This document shows, piece after piece, positions 35,048 through 44,317 of a stretch of DNA of 64,000 nucleotides (within the stretch, counting starts at the first letter, position 1; each line of letters begins with the position of its first letter). The notes beneath the pieces are model-generated. The model had not been told where the DNA came from. It saw only the letters and a program-made list of their open reading frames with translations, and ran no database searches. The stretch is from Colwellia sp. (GTDB taxonomy: Bacteria > Pseudomonadota > Gammaproteobacteria > Enterobacterales > Alteromonadaceae): the NCBI GenBank assembly GCA_013215295.1, contig JABSOZ010000002.1:434001-498000 (forward strand), in the 5' to 3' direction. Both the position numbers and the translations under genes were made by a program.

Positions 35048-36784
35048 ATGAAAAAATCATTTCGAAAATTACTTTTCAAACATAAGTACATTCAATTTTC
35101 CATCATATTTTTATTTTCATTGTTATTAGGTTGTGGTGGCGGTGGGAGTGGGAGTGAAACAAAAACGCCTGCATCACCAGAACAAGAAACTACTCAAGAA
35201 AACACTGATAATGAAACGGTAAACACTTCTGGCGTCTTTTTTAAAAATACAGCGCAAGCCCTTGGGTTAGTACATGAATGGAATTTGGTCGACTTATATT
35301 TATTGAGCCAATTTGATTTGTCCACGGACCCGTTAGTAGAGTCTGGAATTAGAACGTCTGGAGGCATTGCGATAGGAGACTATAATCAAGATGGTCTCAT
35401 TGATCTATTTATAACGAGTGGGAATGCATCCGCTAGTAAATTATTTCAACAACAAGTCGATGGCACTTATATAGATGTAGCTGGGCAAGCAGGCGTGCAA
35501 TTAATGGGTGTTTACAGTGGCCCAAGTTTTGCTGACACTGACAACGACGGTGATTTAGATTTATTTGTTGGCGGTATGGGATATACCTCCAGTAAATTTT
35601 TCATTAATCAGGGGGACGGCACTTTTGTCGAAGGTATCGCTCCAGATATATCTAGAGAATTTAACATTTCATCATCCTTTGGTGATATAAACAATGATGG
35701 TTTCTTAGACTTAGCATTAAGTCATTACGCTTCAAATGTTAACAAAGATCCTGAAATTTTATGGTTAAATAAGCAAAATAATCTCTTTGAATCAATCAGC
35801 ATTTCTAGCGGTATAACTGAATCACAAGAAAAAGAATTTGTTGGTGAAAGTATACTCAACTATGACTTTACACCGAGCTTCGCTGATGTAAATAATGACG
35901 GTAGACTTGATCTTTTATTGGCTTCCGATTTTTCTAACTCTAGTTATTATATTAACGAAGACGGGGAAAACTTTACCAATAACACTGTAAATATGAACAT
36001 TAATCAAGATGATTTACATGGTATGGGGGCAACACTAGCAGATATAGATAATGATGGTGATATCGACTGGTTTATTACCAGTATTGCCTCATATGACAAC
36101 ACAACTGGATCAATAGGAGCATCAGGGAATAAGCTCTTTCAAAACAATGGCGATGGCACCTTTACCGATATTTCCTATCAAAGTAATATTTTTAACGGCG
36201 GTTGGGGTTGGGCAAGTTGTATTGCTGATTTTAATAACGATGGATTATTGGATATTTTTAATACTAATGGTTGGTTTGCGCCATCAGACGAAGAAGGAAA
36301 TTTCGAGTCCCATGACAATGATACCATCAGATTGTTTTTAGCGACGGAATCGGGGAGATTTACCGAAACTAACATAGCGGTAGGTTTAATAGATAAAGGG
36401 CAGGGTCGAGCCGCTGTATGTTTTGATCGTGACAATGATGGTGATATCGATATTTTACTATCAAATCATGACAAAGATATAAATAGCTTAGTATTTTATG
36501 AAAATACTGCACAATTAAATAATTATTTAAAAATAGATTTAAAAGCCTATGGCAAGAATATCTTTGCCATCGGTGCTCGCGTGTATGTAAAAGATCAGTT
36601 TAGAGAACAAATGCGCGAAGTTAATATTAACAGTAACTTTACCTCTCAAAATCCGTCACAATTACATTTTGGTTTAGGTGAAGTCACAAAAGTAGATCAA
36701 ATAAAAATCATATGGCCTAATGGAGAAACTCAACTATTAACTAACATAGAAGCGAATCAATCATTACTTATCGAGCAAAAGTAA
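35048..36784 (+). CDS. FG-GAP/VCBS repeat lipoprotein with C-terminal ASPIC/UnbV domain (CRTAC1-like)
   Basis: 578 residues. The signal peptide ends at the lipobox LLLGC (Cys29), followed by a Gly/Ser-rich linker. The body is a seven-bladed-type propeller of FG-GAP repeats with calcium loops, e.g. DYNQDGLIDLF, DTDNDGDLDLFVGG, DINNDGFLDLAL, DVNNDGRLDLLL, DIDNDGDIDWF, DRDNDGDIDILL. The C-terminal 75 residues (KIIWPNGETQLLTNIEANQS) form the ASPIC/UnbV domain. It is a surface binding or scaffold protein, calcium-dependent by family analogy. Its stop lies 57 nt before the haloperoxidase-like gene, so the two are probably one operon. Confidence 0.88.
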   Translation: MKKSFRKLLFKHKYIQFSIIFLFSLLLGCGGGGSGSETKTPASPEQETTQENTDNETVNTSGVFFKNTAQALGLVHEWNLVDLYLLSQFDLSTDPLVESGIRTSGGIAIGDYNQDGLIDLFITSGNASASKLFQQQVDGTYIDVAGQAGVQLMGVYSGPSFADTDNDGDLDLFVGGMGYTSSKFFINQGDGTFVEGIAPDISREFNISSSFGDINNDGFLDLALSHYASNVNKDPEILWLNKQNNLFESISISSGITESQEKEFVGESILNYDFTPSFADVNNDGRLDLLLASDFSNSSYYINEDGENFTNNTVNMNINQDDLHGMGATLADIDNDGDIDWFITSIASYDNTTGSIGASGNKLFQNNGDGTFTDISYQSNIFNGGWGWASCIADFNNDGLLDIFNTNGWFAPSDEEGNFESHDNDTIRLFLATESGRFTETNIAVGLIDKGQGRAAVCFDRDNDGDIDILLSNHDKDINSLVFYENTAQLNNYLKIDLKAYGKNIFAIGARVYVKDQFREQMREVNINSNFTSQNPSQLHFGLGEVTKVDQIKIIWPNGETQLLTNIEANQSLLIEQK

Positions 36785-36841
36785 TGAAGCAAACACAACC
36801 AATAATAAAAATTATAAAGTTTACCTGTCTGGAGCAGTAAT

Positions 36842-38839
36842 ATGACAAAAGTAAGAAAAGTAACATATCAAAAAGTAGGATTAGCCATTGTGTTAACCAC
36901 AAGCCTTGGTTTAACAGGTTGTTGGACTCATAGTAGTGATAAAGCAATAGAGCCACTGCCTCAAGTTGTAGAAAAGAACCCTTCAGTTGCCCGTCAGTGG
37001 AACGAAGTATTACTTGAGGGTATTCGTAATGATTTCGCTCGCCCTACCGTACATGCTCGTAATTTATTTCATATCTCTTCTGCGATGTATGATGTTTGGA
37101 CAGCGTATACTGATGAATCGTCAAGTTACCTACTAGGTAAAACACTGCTAGGTTCAGAATGTAGTTTCTCAGGTATAACACCTGTTTTAGATACACCAGT
37201 TGGCATACAAGAAGCTCGAGAAGAAGCTATCAGTTATGCTTCTTACCGATTGATTTTAGATCGCTTTAAAATATCTCCTGATAAAGATGATACATTCGTA
37301 TTAGCCGATGCACTCATGGCTGAACTTGGTTATGATATTAGTAATAATAGTACCGACTACTCATCAGGCAGTGCAGCAGCTTTAGGTAATCATATGGCTG
37401 AATGTTATTTGGCTTTTGGCGCAGTTGATGGCTCGAAAGAAGATATTCTTCACGGTAACGCTTTTTATCAAGTATCAAATGCTCCCCTAGACCCTGAATT
37501 ACCAGGTAACCCTGACATAACCGACTTAGACCGTTGGCAGTCACTTAACTTAGGCACTTATATTGACCAATCTGGCAACGTAGTAACCGGTGCAATTGAA
37601 TTTTTAGGCGCCGAATGGGGCGAAGTTGCCCCTTTTTCTATGACTGATGCCGATAAAACTAGCCATGAACGAGGTGGATATAATTATATTGTTTATCACG
37701 ATCCTGGCATGCCACCAACAATTGAAGGTGATTTAGCTGCAGAATATGAGTGGAACTTCTCATTAGTCAGTAAGTGGTCATCACATCTGGATCCAAATGA
37801 TGGTGTGATGATAGATATATCACCTAAAAGCCAAGGTAATATTGATATTAATGATATGCCGAGAAACTTTAGCGATTACAAAGACTTCTACAATGTGAGT
37901 GAAGGCGGTGATATTGGTCAAGGTTATGAAACTAATCCAGTTACAGGCGAATCTTATGCGGAGCAATTAGTACCACGTGGTGATTATGCTCGAGTTTTAG
38001 CTGAATTTTGGGCGGACGGCCCAGATTCTGAAACACCTCCTGGCCATTGGTTCGTGTTGATGAATACGGTATTTGAACATGCCGAATTTGAACGTAAATT
38101 TGAAGGCGAAGGCGAGATTGTTGGTGAGTTAGAATGGGACGTTAAAAGCTATTTTGCTTTAGGTGGCACCATGCATGACTCAGCAATTGCTTCTTGGGGT
38201 ATTAAAGGCTGGTACGACTATATTCGTCCGGTTTCAGCGATCCGTGCAATGGCAGATTTAGGTCAACGCAGTGATATGTCCAAAGCCAATTATAATGCCA
38301 AAGGTTTAACACTAGAAGCAGGATTAATTGAACTCGTTGAAGCGGGTGATGCATTAGCTGGCACTGATAATGAACATGTTGGTAAAATCAAAGTATTTGC
38401 CTGGAAAGGTCCAGAATACATTCGGAATGTAAATACTGATATGGCGGGTGTTGATTGGATATTAGCGGAAAACTGGTGGCCTTACCAACGCCCTTCTTTT
38501 GTTACACCACCTTTTGCAGGTTTTGTTTCAGGGCATTCAACTTTTTCTCGCGCTGCTGCCGAGATGTTAACACTATTAACAGGTTCGGCTTATTTCCCGG
38601 GTGGTATGAGCGGTTTTAATGTGACTAAAAATGAGTTTTTAGTCTTTGAAGAAGGACCAAGTGTTGACATGGTACTACAATGGGCAACATATCGTGATGC
38701 ATCAGACCAATGTAGTTTATCGCGTATTTGGGGTGGGATTCATCCACCAGCTGACGATATTCCAGGCCGTTTTATTGGCGAAAAAATTGGTAAAGGCGCG
38801 TATGCTTTTGCTAAAGAATATTTCGACGGCAACAAATAG
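36842..38839 (+). CDS. Vanadium-dependent haloperoxidase-type lipoprotein (PAP2 superfamily)
   Basis: 665 residues with lipobox LTGC (Cys27). The full PAP2/vanadium haloperoxidase signature is present in order: K-x6-RP in KGWYDYIRP, SGH in FVSGHSTFSRAA (His565), and SR-x5-H-x3-D in SRIWGGIHPPAD (Arg628, His634). In haloperoxidases these residues hold vanadate and let peroxide oxidise halides; in PAP2 phosphatases they hydrolyse phosphoesters. Size and sequence favour the haloperoxidase group, but halide oxidation is unproven for this branch. It follows the FG-GAP/ASPIC lipoprotein gene closely, suggesting a joint surface complex. Confidence 0.82.
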   Translation: MTKVRKVTYQKVGLAIVLTTSLGLTGCWTHSSDKAIEPLPQVVEKNPSVARQWNEVLLEGIRNDFARPTVHARNLFHISSAMYDVWTAYTDESSSYLLGKTLLGSECSFSGITPVLDTPVGIQEAREEAISYASYRLILDRFKISPDKDDTFVLADALMAELGYDISNNSTDYSSGSAAALGNHMAECYLAFGAVDGSKEDILHGNAFYQVSNAPLDPELPGNPDITDLDRWQSLNLGTYIDQSGNVVTGAIEFLGAEWGEVAPFSMTDADKTSHERGGYNYIVYHDPGMPPTIEGDLAAEYEWNFSLVSKWSSHLDPNDGVMIDISPKSQGNIDINDMPRNFSDYKDFYNVSEGGDIGQGYETNPVTGESYAEQLVPRGDYARVLAEFWADGPDSETPPGHWFVLMNTVFEHAEFERKFEGEGEIVGELEWDVKSYFALGGTMHDSAIASWGIKGWYDYIRPVSAIRAMADLGQRSDMSKANYNAKGLTLEAGLIELVEAGDALAGTDNEHVGKIKVFAWKGPEYIRNVNTDMAGVDWILAENWWPYQRPSFVTPPFAGFVSGHSTFSRAAAEMLTLLTGSAYFPGGMSGFNVTKNEFLVFEEGPSVDMVLQWATYRDASDQCSLSRIWGGIHPPADDIPGRFIGEKIGKGAYAFAKEYFDGNK

Positions 38840-38867
38840 CTAGTTAACAGTTGAATTCTATAAAGGG

Positions 38868-38895
38868 TTTTAGCGGTTTTAATCCCGCTAAAGGC
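38868..38895 (+). terminator. Possible terminator after haloperoxidase gene
   Basis: Stem TTTAGCGG / CCGCTAAA with an 8-nt loop, extendable with AGGG / CCCT on the outside. There is no strong T run afterwards. Confidence 0.45.
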
Positions 38896-38941
38896 CCTAC
38901 TAGAAAGTTAATTTAACTAGTGTTTATGGAAAATTACCGAC

Positions 38942-38979
38942 CGCTATTTAATGCATTAAATTAAGTGCATTAAATAGCG
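38942..38979. repeat. Long perfect inverted repeat
   Basis: CGCTATTTAATGCA and TGCATTAAATAGCG form a 14-bp perfect stem around a 10-nt loop, 30 nt upstream of the small ORF at 39012. It lacks a T tail, so it may be a regulatory palindrome or an RNA-stabilising hairpin rather than a terminator. Confidence 0.5.
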
Positions 38980-39011
38980 TCTAAATATAAATCGTTGAAG
39001 GAAGATGATTA

Positions 39012-39371
39012 ATGAAAATTTTCATAATATTTACTTTTTTACTATCAACTTCATTTATTTCAAAAGCTGAAGACATCGCAATTACCGCGGTTAAATCTAA
39101 TGAACAAATTATTTTATTTCTTGCTGATAAACCACTAAACGCCTACCAAATTACTTATGAACAAATAGAGCTTGGCGATATCTGTGGATATATGGGCTGT
39201 AATTGGCGAAAATTAGTTTCTATAGTGGTTAGATCGAAAAAATCAAACTCCCCGACTAAAACCATTTTAGCCTTAGTTGAAAGTTCAACGAACAGCAACA
39301 CCAATATGCCTAAAGTAAGCTTTATCAATTTTAAAAATAATGTACAGAACAACTTGATATTCATTGATTAA
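39012..39371 (+). CDS. Small secreted protein of unknown function
   Basis: 119 residues, not recognised. The N-terminus (KIFIIFTFLLSTSFISKA) is a clear signal peptide. The mature part of about 100 residues has two close cysteines (DICGYMGCNW) that could form a disulfide or bind a metal, and is predicted mostly beta by eye. A purine-rich GAAGGAAG ribosome site stands seven bases before the ATG, which supports real translation. No partner gene is evident. Confidence 0.65.
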   Translation: MKIFIIFTFLLSTSFISKAEDIAITAVKSNEQIILFLADKPLNAYQITYEQIELGDICGYMGCNWRKLVSIVVRSKKSNSPTKTILALVESSTNSNTNMPKVSFINFKNNVQNNLIFID

Positions 39372-39758
39372 CCCTACCTGACTGTTTACCCATACTCACA
39401 ATTAATTAACACGGGAACAACAATGTTAGTTGTTTCATCGATCCTGTATATTCTCACTTCCAACACTTCAAAAAGAATAACGCTTTAACCAGTTGATAAT
39501 CATAGGTAACATTTGGTTACTTAAAATATAAAACAAAAAAACCTTGTGTGTAAATATAACATTACACTCCAAATGTTAAATATTTATTAATTGTTTGTTA
39601 ATTAATGAACTTTAGTGCTACGGTGGATTCGTCAGCAAAGACTGACCAAAAAATCCTCGACACCTTGAAAGAACGAAATCAAAGGAATGAGGGAGGAAAA
39701 TAAAAATATCGTTTGGCTACAACAGCAAGCATCCAATAAAGTTAATTAGGAGCACCTA
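39372..39758. other. Intergenic region upstream of the M4 protease gene
   Basis: About 390 nt. It contains a small hairpin (ACAACAATGTTAGTTGT near 39418), AT-rich promoter-like DNA and a long purine-rich leader (AATGAGGGAGGAAAATA near 39686) before the ribosome site TAGGAG. The leader could be regulated, but no known riboswitch is recognised. Confidence 0.45.
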
Positions 39759-41987
39759 ATGAATAATAAAGTATCTCAACTGGCTATGCTAATCGGAGCA
39801 GCTCTTGCCGTTTCGGCAATGAACGCAACTGCAATTGACATTGATCTAATGTCAGCTCAAGAAGAAACAAATCCAGGCACCTCTATTTTTACCCCTGTGA
39901 ATCAACCGAATCAGCCGCTTTTAAACCCAACAACGTTAACGAATAACCCCGCAGAAAGAGCATTTAAAAGCATTATAACTAACCAAAGTACTTACGGTTC
40001 GCTTGGTAACGAAAATTTTAATGTTCGACGTCAATGGACTGATGAACTAGGTAAAACTCATACTCACTTTGATCAAACAATAAACGGTATTAAAGTTTAT
40101 GGTACAAGTATGATCATGCACACAAACTCTACGACTAGTGCGTTCAGTTTGAACAATGCTGCTGCGAGCGTATATAGCGTAACAGGTACACTTGCTACGA
40201 ATTCATCACAATCTTTTTCAGTAATGAACAATGCAAATGCATTAAGTAATGATTCAGATCAAGCGCTAGTAGCTGCTGAAAGCATCGGAAAGGTTTTAAA
40301 TACACCTGAGCTTGCTTATGTTTATTTACCTCTTTCACAAGAAACTAAATTAGCTTTTAGAATGGAAGTATCATGGGACAATGGTGGTGAAGACTTTGGC
40401 AGAGATTTTATCTATTTCGATGCTAATACCTCTGAAATAATATCAAGAGAGCCACAAATACACTCTGCAAAAAACTGGAAAACTTACACGCTAAATGGTG
40501 GTTCAGCAAACTCAGCTCCAGGTACGTTGTTATGTACAAACACTCAAAGCTGTGGAAATAATGATGCAGCTCAGCGTGCACATGACGGCTCATCAAAAGT
40601 TTACGATTATTACATGAGTAAATTTAACAGAGATAGCCTAGACGATAATGGCATGACTTTAATTTCGAGTGTTGATATGGGCGTAGTTAATGCTTATTGG
40701 ACTGGCACTCAAATGATGTATGGTCAAGCATCAAGCGGTATGAACGACTTCACTAGTGATTTTGATATCATTGGTCATGAATTAACTCACGGTGTTACCG
40801 ATAAAACAGCAAACTTGGTTTACGCGAATGCTTCTGGCGCATTGAACGAAGCTTGGTCAGATATTTTAGGCTTGTCTGCAGAGTCATATAAAAATGGCAC
40901 TACAACTTCTACCTGGTTATTAGGTGACGGATTATATAACACCGCAGGTAAAGCATTACGTTATATGGATGACCCAACTAAAGATAACTATTCAAAAGAT
41001 TGGTATCCAGACCGTATTCCTTTCGTTAGTAACCCAAGTAACAGTAATGACCAAGGTGGCGTGCACGGTAACTCAGGTATCGCTAACTTAGCGTATGTTT
41101 TATTAGTAGATGGTGGTACTCATCCACGTAATAAATCAACTGCAGTAGTACCAAGTATTGGCATGGCAAAAGCAGAAAAAATATTCTATCGTGCGCTTGT
41201 TACTTACATGAATCAAAACACTGACTTTGCTGGTGCAAGAACTGCAACAGCTCAAGCAGCACAAGATTTATATGGGACGACTGAAAAAACAGCAGTAGAA
41301 ACGGCCTGGTGTGCTGTAGGTGTTGGCACTTGTCCTGATTCAGGAACCGAACCTACCGATAATGTATTAAGCAACGGTGTTGCTGAAACTAATCTTAGTG
41401 CATCAACAAACGCAGATATTGTTTACACTATGGATGTTCCAGCTGGCGCAACTGATATCAACTTTGCAATGAGTGGCGGTTCAGGTGATGCTGATATGTA
41501 TGTGAAGTTTGGCTCAGCTCCTACTGATTCAACTTGGGATTGTCGTCCTTATGTAGGTGGAAATGCTGAGTCTTGTACAGGTACTTCTACTGGCGGTACT
41601 TACTATGTTCGTGTAAAAGCATACTCGGCATTTTCTGGATTAAGCTTAACAGGTAGTTTTACCGAAGCTTCTGCAGGAAATCCTCCGATTAATGGTTCAG
41701 AGTCAAATGTTGCCGTATCACGTGGACAATGGAAGCGTTATACACAAGTTCTACCTGCAGGTTATACTGACCTAACTATCAGTATTTCAGGTGGTTCTGG
41801 TGACGCTGATTTGTACATTCGTCGTGGAGCACAATCTACTTCATCTGCGTGGGATTGTCGTCCTTACAAAAATGGTAATAACGAAAGTTGTAGCTTTACG
41901 AATCCAGCAGCAGGCACTTGGCACATAGACATTTATGGCTACAGTGCAGCTTCAGGTATGACGCTTACACTTACAGCAACACCATAA
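39759..41987 (+). CDS. Secreted M4 (thermolysin/vibriolysin-like) metalloprotease with two PPC domains
   Basis: 742 residues. Signal peptide (about 1-25), FTP/PepSY-type propeptide (about 50-210; HTHFDQTINGIKVYG), catalytic M4 domain with HELTH at 340-344 and the third zinc ligand Glu364 in GALNEAWSD, 20 residues on as in thermolysin. Two C-terminal pre-peptidase (PPC) domains follow, each carrying a WDCRPY motif and an ESC cysteine (about 550-640 and 655-742). The propeptide and PPC domains are removed during maturation in related vibriolysins. It would digest extracellular protein after type II secretion. A terminator follows. Confidence 0.93.
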   Translation: MNNKVSQLAMLIGAALAVSAMNATAIDIDLMSAQEETNPGTSIFTPVNQPNQPLLNPTTLTNNPAERAFKSIITNQSTYGSLGNENFNVRRQWTDELGKTHTHFDQTINGIKVYGTSMIMHTNSTTSAFSLNNAAASVYSVTGTLATNSSQSFSVMNNANALSNDSDQALVAAESIGKVLNTPELAYVYLPLSQETKLAFRMEVSWDNGGEDFGRDFIYFDANTSEIISREPQIHSAKNWKTYTLNGGSANSAPGTLLCTNTQSCGNNDAAQRAHDGSSKVYDYYMSKFNRDSLDDNGMTLISSVDMGVVNAYWTGTQMMYGQASSGMNDFTSDFDIIGHELTHGVTDKTANLVYANASGALNEAWSDILGLSAESYKNGTTTSTWLLGDGLYNTAGKALRYMDDPTKDNYSKDWYPDRIPFVSNPSNSNDQGGVHGNSGIANLAYVLLVDGGTHPRNKSTAVVPSIGMAKAEKIFYRALVTYMNQNTDFAGARTATAQAAQDLYGTTEKTAVETAWCAVGVGTCPDSGTEPTDNVLSNGVAETNLSASTNADIVYTMDVPAGATDINFAMSGGSGDADMYVKFGSAPTDSTWDCRPYVGGNAESCTGTSTGGTYYVRVKAYSAFSGLSLTGSFTEASAGNPPINGSESNVAVSRGQWKRYTQVLPAGYTDLTISISGGSGDADLYIRRGAQSTSSAWDCRPYKNGNNESCSFTNPAAGTWHIDIYGYSAASGMTLTLTATP

Positions 41988-42026
41988 GCTGTTCCGATAT
42001 AAATTAAGAAAATAATAAAATTGTAC

Positions 42027-42062
42027 AAGACTAGTCAGTGAAAACTGCCTAGTCTTTTTTTA
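42027..42062 (+). terminator. Terminator after the M4 protease gene
   Basis: Outer stem AAGACTAG / CTAGTCTT with an inner CAGT-GAAA-ACTG hairpin and a run of seven T's. It overlaps the 3' end of the convergent msrQ gene. Confidence 0.88.
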
Positions 42063-42642
42063 TTTTCTTTTTAAATTTTTTAAAACGAAGTGCTAATAAC
42101 ATAAATGTTATAAATAGATAAATACTCGGCTCAATAATTTCAGACTTTACCGACCAATAAAAATGAATGCCCACTAACAAAACAGCTAAGTAAACCCAGT
42201 TATGTAGCTTTTGCCAACTTTTTCCCATTCGCTTTTTCAATGAAGGGATAGATGTTATTGCTAAAGCCAACAATGTAAGCATTCCCACCATACCAACAGT
42301 AATATAAGGACGGTCGATAATTTCGTTAAAAAATAACGACCAATCAAATTGAATTTCAAAAACTAAGAAATTTAATAAATGACATAGTGCATAAGTAAAA
42401 CTATACAAACCGACTAATCGTCTAACTTTCAATAACATTGAGAGCTTAAAACGCTTACTGACAGGTGTTATTGCTAAACCTAGCAACAACAAATTAAATG
42501 CGCCTATTCCGGTAAAATGGATGATTGATTCAACGGGATCAGCCCCTAACTGATCAGTTAATGCTAAATAATAAGCATTAACTAAAGGAAGTAAGGCAGC
42601 AAGATGGATAAATAATTTAAAAAAAATAACTTTATATTTCAT
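42049..42642 (-). CDS. msrQ: MsrQ, heme-binding membrane subunit of the MsrPQ system
   Basis: A 197-residue inner-membrane protein that passes electrons from the quinone pool to MsrP for repair of oxidised methionine in periplasmic proteins. About six membrane segments are visible (e.g. LTLLALAITSIPSLKKRMG, KLHNWVYLAVLLVGIHFYW). The conserved histidines for heme lie in IHFTGIGAFN, LCHLLNFLVF, KLHNW and GIHFYW, and the GKSWQKLHNWVYL motif is diagnostic. It follows msrP by 75 nt. Confidence 0.93.
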   Translation of the reverse strand: MKYKVIFFKLFIHLAALLPLVNAYYLALTDQLGADPVESIIHFTGIGAFNLLLLGLAITPVSKRFKLSMLLKVRRLVGLYSFTYALCHLLNFLVFEIQFDWSLFFNEIIDRPYITVGMVGMLTLLALAITSIPSLKKRMGKSWQKLHNWVYLAVLLVGIHFYWSVKSEIIEPSIYLFITFMLLALRFKKFKKKIKKD

Positions 42643-42717
42643 TACAGTAATTATGACTTAATGTGTTGATAGGATGAGTTATATAAATGCCATGCTTAAT
42701 GATTTCATCAGGGGTGA

Positions 42718-43737
42718 TTAAAAGTTTTTCCGTAGATCTAGATTGCGATACATGTCAGCAACTTCTTCACCGTAACCATTGAAAGGCAAGGTATCAATGC
42801 GATTACGAGCAAATAAACCACCAGAAGTGATCCTTCTTTCGCTAGCTTGGCTCCAGCGAGGGTGGTCAACCTCAGGGTTAACATTGGCATAAAAACCATA
42901 TTCACTTGGCGCTAAAACATTCCATGTAGATGTTGGTCTGCTTTGTGTAAATTTGATAGCAACAATCGATTTAATACTTTTAAAGCCATACTTCCACGGC
43001 ACCACTAAACGAATGGGTGCGCCATTTTGCGCGGGTAATGTTTTTCCGTATAAACCAACACTCATCAATGCTAGCGGATTCATTGCTTCATCAATACGTA
43101 AGCCTTCCACATAAGGGTAATCAATACCTCCACCAATTCTTCTACTCGCCTGTCCTGGCATTTGCTCTGGATCATGTAAGGTTTCAAAGGCAACGTATTT
43201 AGCACGAGAATTAGGCTGCGCTTTTTGTAATAGTTTTGCTAACTCAAAACCAACCCAAGGTATAACCATTGACCAAGCTTCAACGCATCTTAAACGGTAA
43301 ATACGTTCTTCTAATGCAAAACTTTTCGTTAAATCATCTAAATCTAAAGTATAAGGATTGTCACATTCACCACTGATTTTCAACTGCCAAGGTTTCACAT
43401 TAAATCCTTGTGAGTTTTTAACAGGATCGCTTTTACTGGTGCCAAATTCATAAAAATTATTATGACTAGTTACTTTAGCTTCAGGGGTAAGAATTTCAGA
43501 GTTTTTAGAACTATCGGCAGTAAAGTTTAAGGCATAACGCTGAAATGTTTTTTCTGCTTTTGATGAGAAAAAATCAATTCCTTTCGCATTCGCAACACTA
43601 GGAATAGCAGAGGATAATAAGGTGCCAGCGCCAACAAACCCCATTTTTTTGATAAGTTCTCTGCGCTGTAAATAAACACTTTCGTCGGTTACTTGATGTT
43701 CTTTAAGATCGGATTGTTTAGACGATTTAATCAACAT
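42718..43737 (-). CDS. msrP: MsrP, periplasmic molybdopterin methionine sulfoxide reductase
   Basis: 339 residues. A twin-arginine-type signal ([20 protein letters not shown]) exports the folded protein. The molybdenum ligand Cys151 lies in [15 protein letters not shown], and other conserved parts ([56 protein letters not shown]) match the YedY/MsrP family. It reduces methionine sulfoxide in envelope proteins, with electrons from MsrQ encoded next. Confidence 0.95.
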   Translation of the reverse strand: MLIKSSKQSDLKEHQVTDESVYLQRRELIKKMGFVGAGTLLSSAIPSVANAKGIDFFSSKAEKTFQRYALNFTADSSKNSEILTPEAKVTSHNNFYEFGTSKSDPVKNSQGFNVKPWQLKISGECDNPYTLDLDDLTKSFALEERIYRLRCVEAWSMVIPWVGFELAKLLQKAQPNSRAKYVAFETLHDPEQMPGQASRRIGGGIDYPYVEGLRIDEAMNPLALMSVGLYGKTLPAQNGAPIRLVVPWKYGFKSIKSIVAIKFTQSRPTSTWNVLAPSEYGFYANVNPEVDHPRWSQASERRITSGGLFARNRIDTLPFNGYGEEVADMYRNLDLRKNF

Positions 43738-43830
43738 ATATCTATTTCTCGGGCTACTTATTAACTAACGTTAAAGTAATAGACCCGAAAAACAAAAAAT
43801 TACTTCATTCTTTATTAAAAATAAACTGAC

Positions 43831-44193
43831 TTAACGAGCAAATTGTTGCAAATAATTAATCACATCTGAAGATTCATACAACCAAGTCACTTTCTCGTTT
43901 TCATCGGTTATTTTCAAACAAGGTACCTTACGCTTGCCACCTTCTCTGATCAACTCTTCACGATAAGCTTCATTTTGATTGATATTACGTAACTCAATAT
44001 TCAATCCATCACGCTTCATAGCACGACGAACTTTTACACAAAAAGGGCAAGCAGGTAATTGATATAAATTCAAATGCTGTGTACTGGCGTCAACCTCAGT
44101 TTGTAATTCAGAATTTCTTTTCGGGCCACTTGGCGAAAAAATCAAATTTAACAATAAGATAATACGACCAATAATCCAACGAATAATAAACAT
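43831..44193 (-). CDS. Membrane-anchored glutaredoxin-like protein
   Basis: 120 residues from the ATG at 44193 (AAAGAG upstream); a longer start at 44226 is less likely. An N-terminal hydrophobic helix (FIIRWIIGRIILLLNLIF) is followed by a short linker and a glutaredoxin fold with the dithiol site CPFC in YQLPACPFCVKVRRAM, the cis-Pro in KRKVPCLK and the YESSDVINYL end. It probably serves thiol exchange at the inner membrane. It follows the DUF2058 gene by about 125 nt. Confidence 0.85.
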   Translation of the reverse strand: MFIIRWIIGRIILLLNLIFSPSGPKRNSELQTEVDASTQHLNLYQLPACPFCVKVRRAMKRDGLNIELRNINQNEAYREELIREGGKRKVPCLKITDENEKVTWLYESSDVINYLQQFAR

Positions 44194-44317
44194 AAAACAA
44201 TTTCTCTTTAATTTGAAACTATACACAAGACGGCTTGAAAACTGCCTTCCTAATTTTTGCGCAAGTTTAACATAACTCCTTTGATTTCACTCCTTTCATT
44301 TCGCGCATATACGACAA

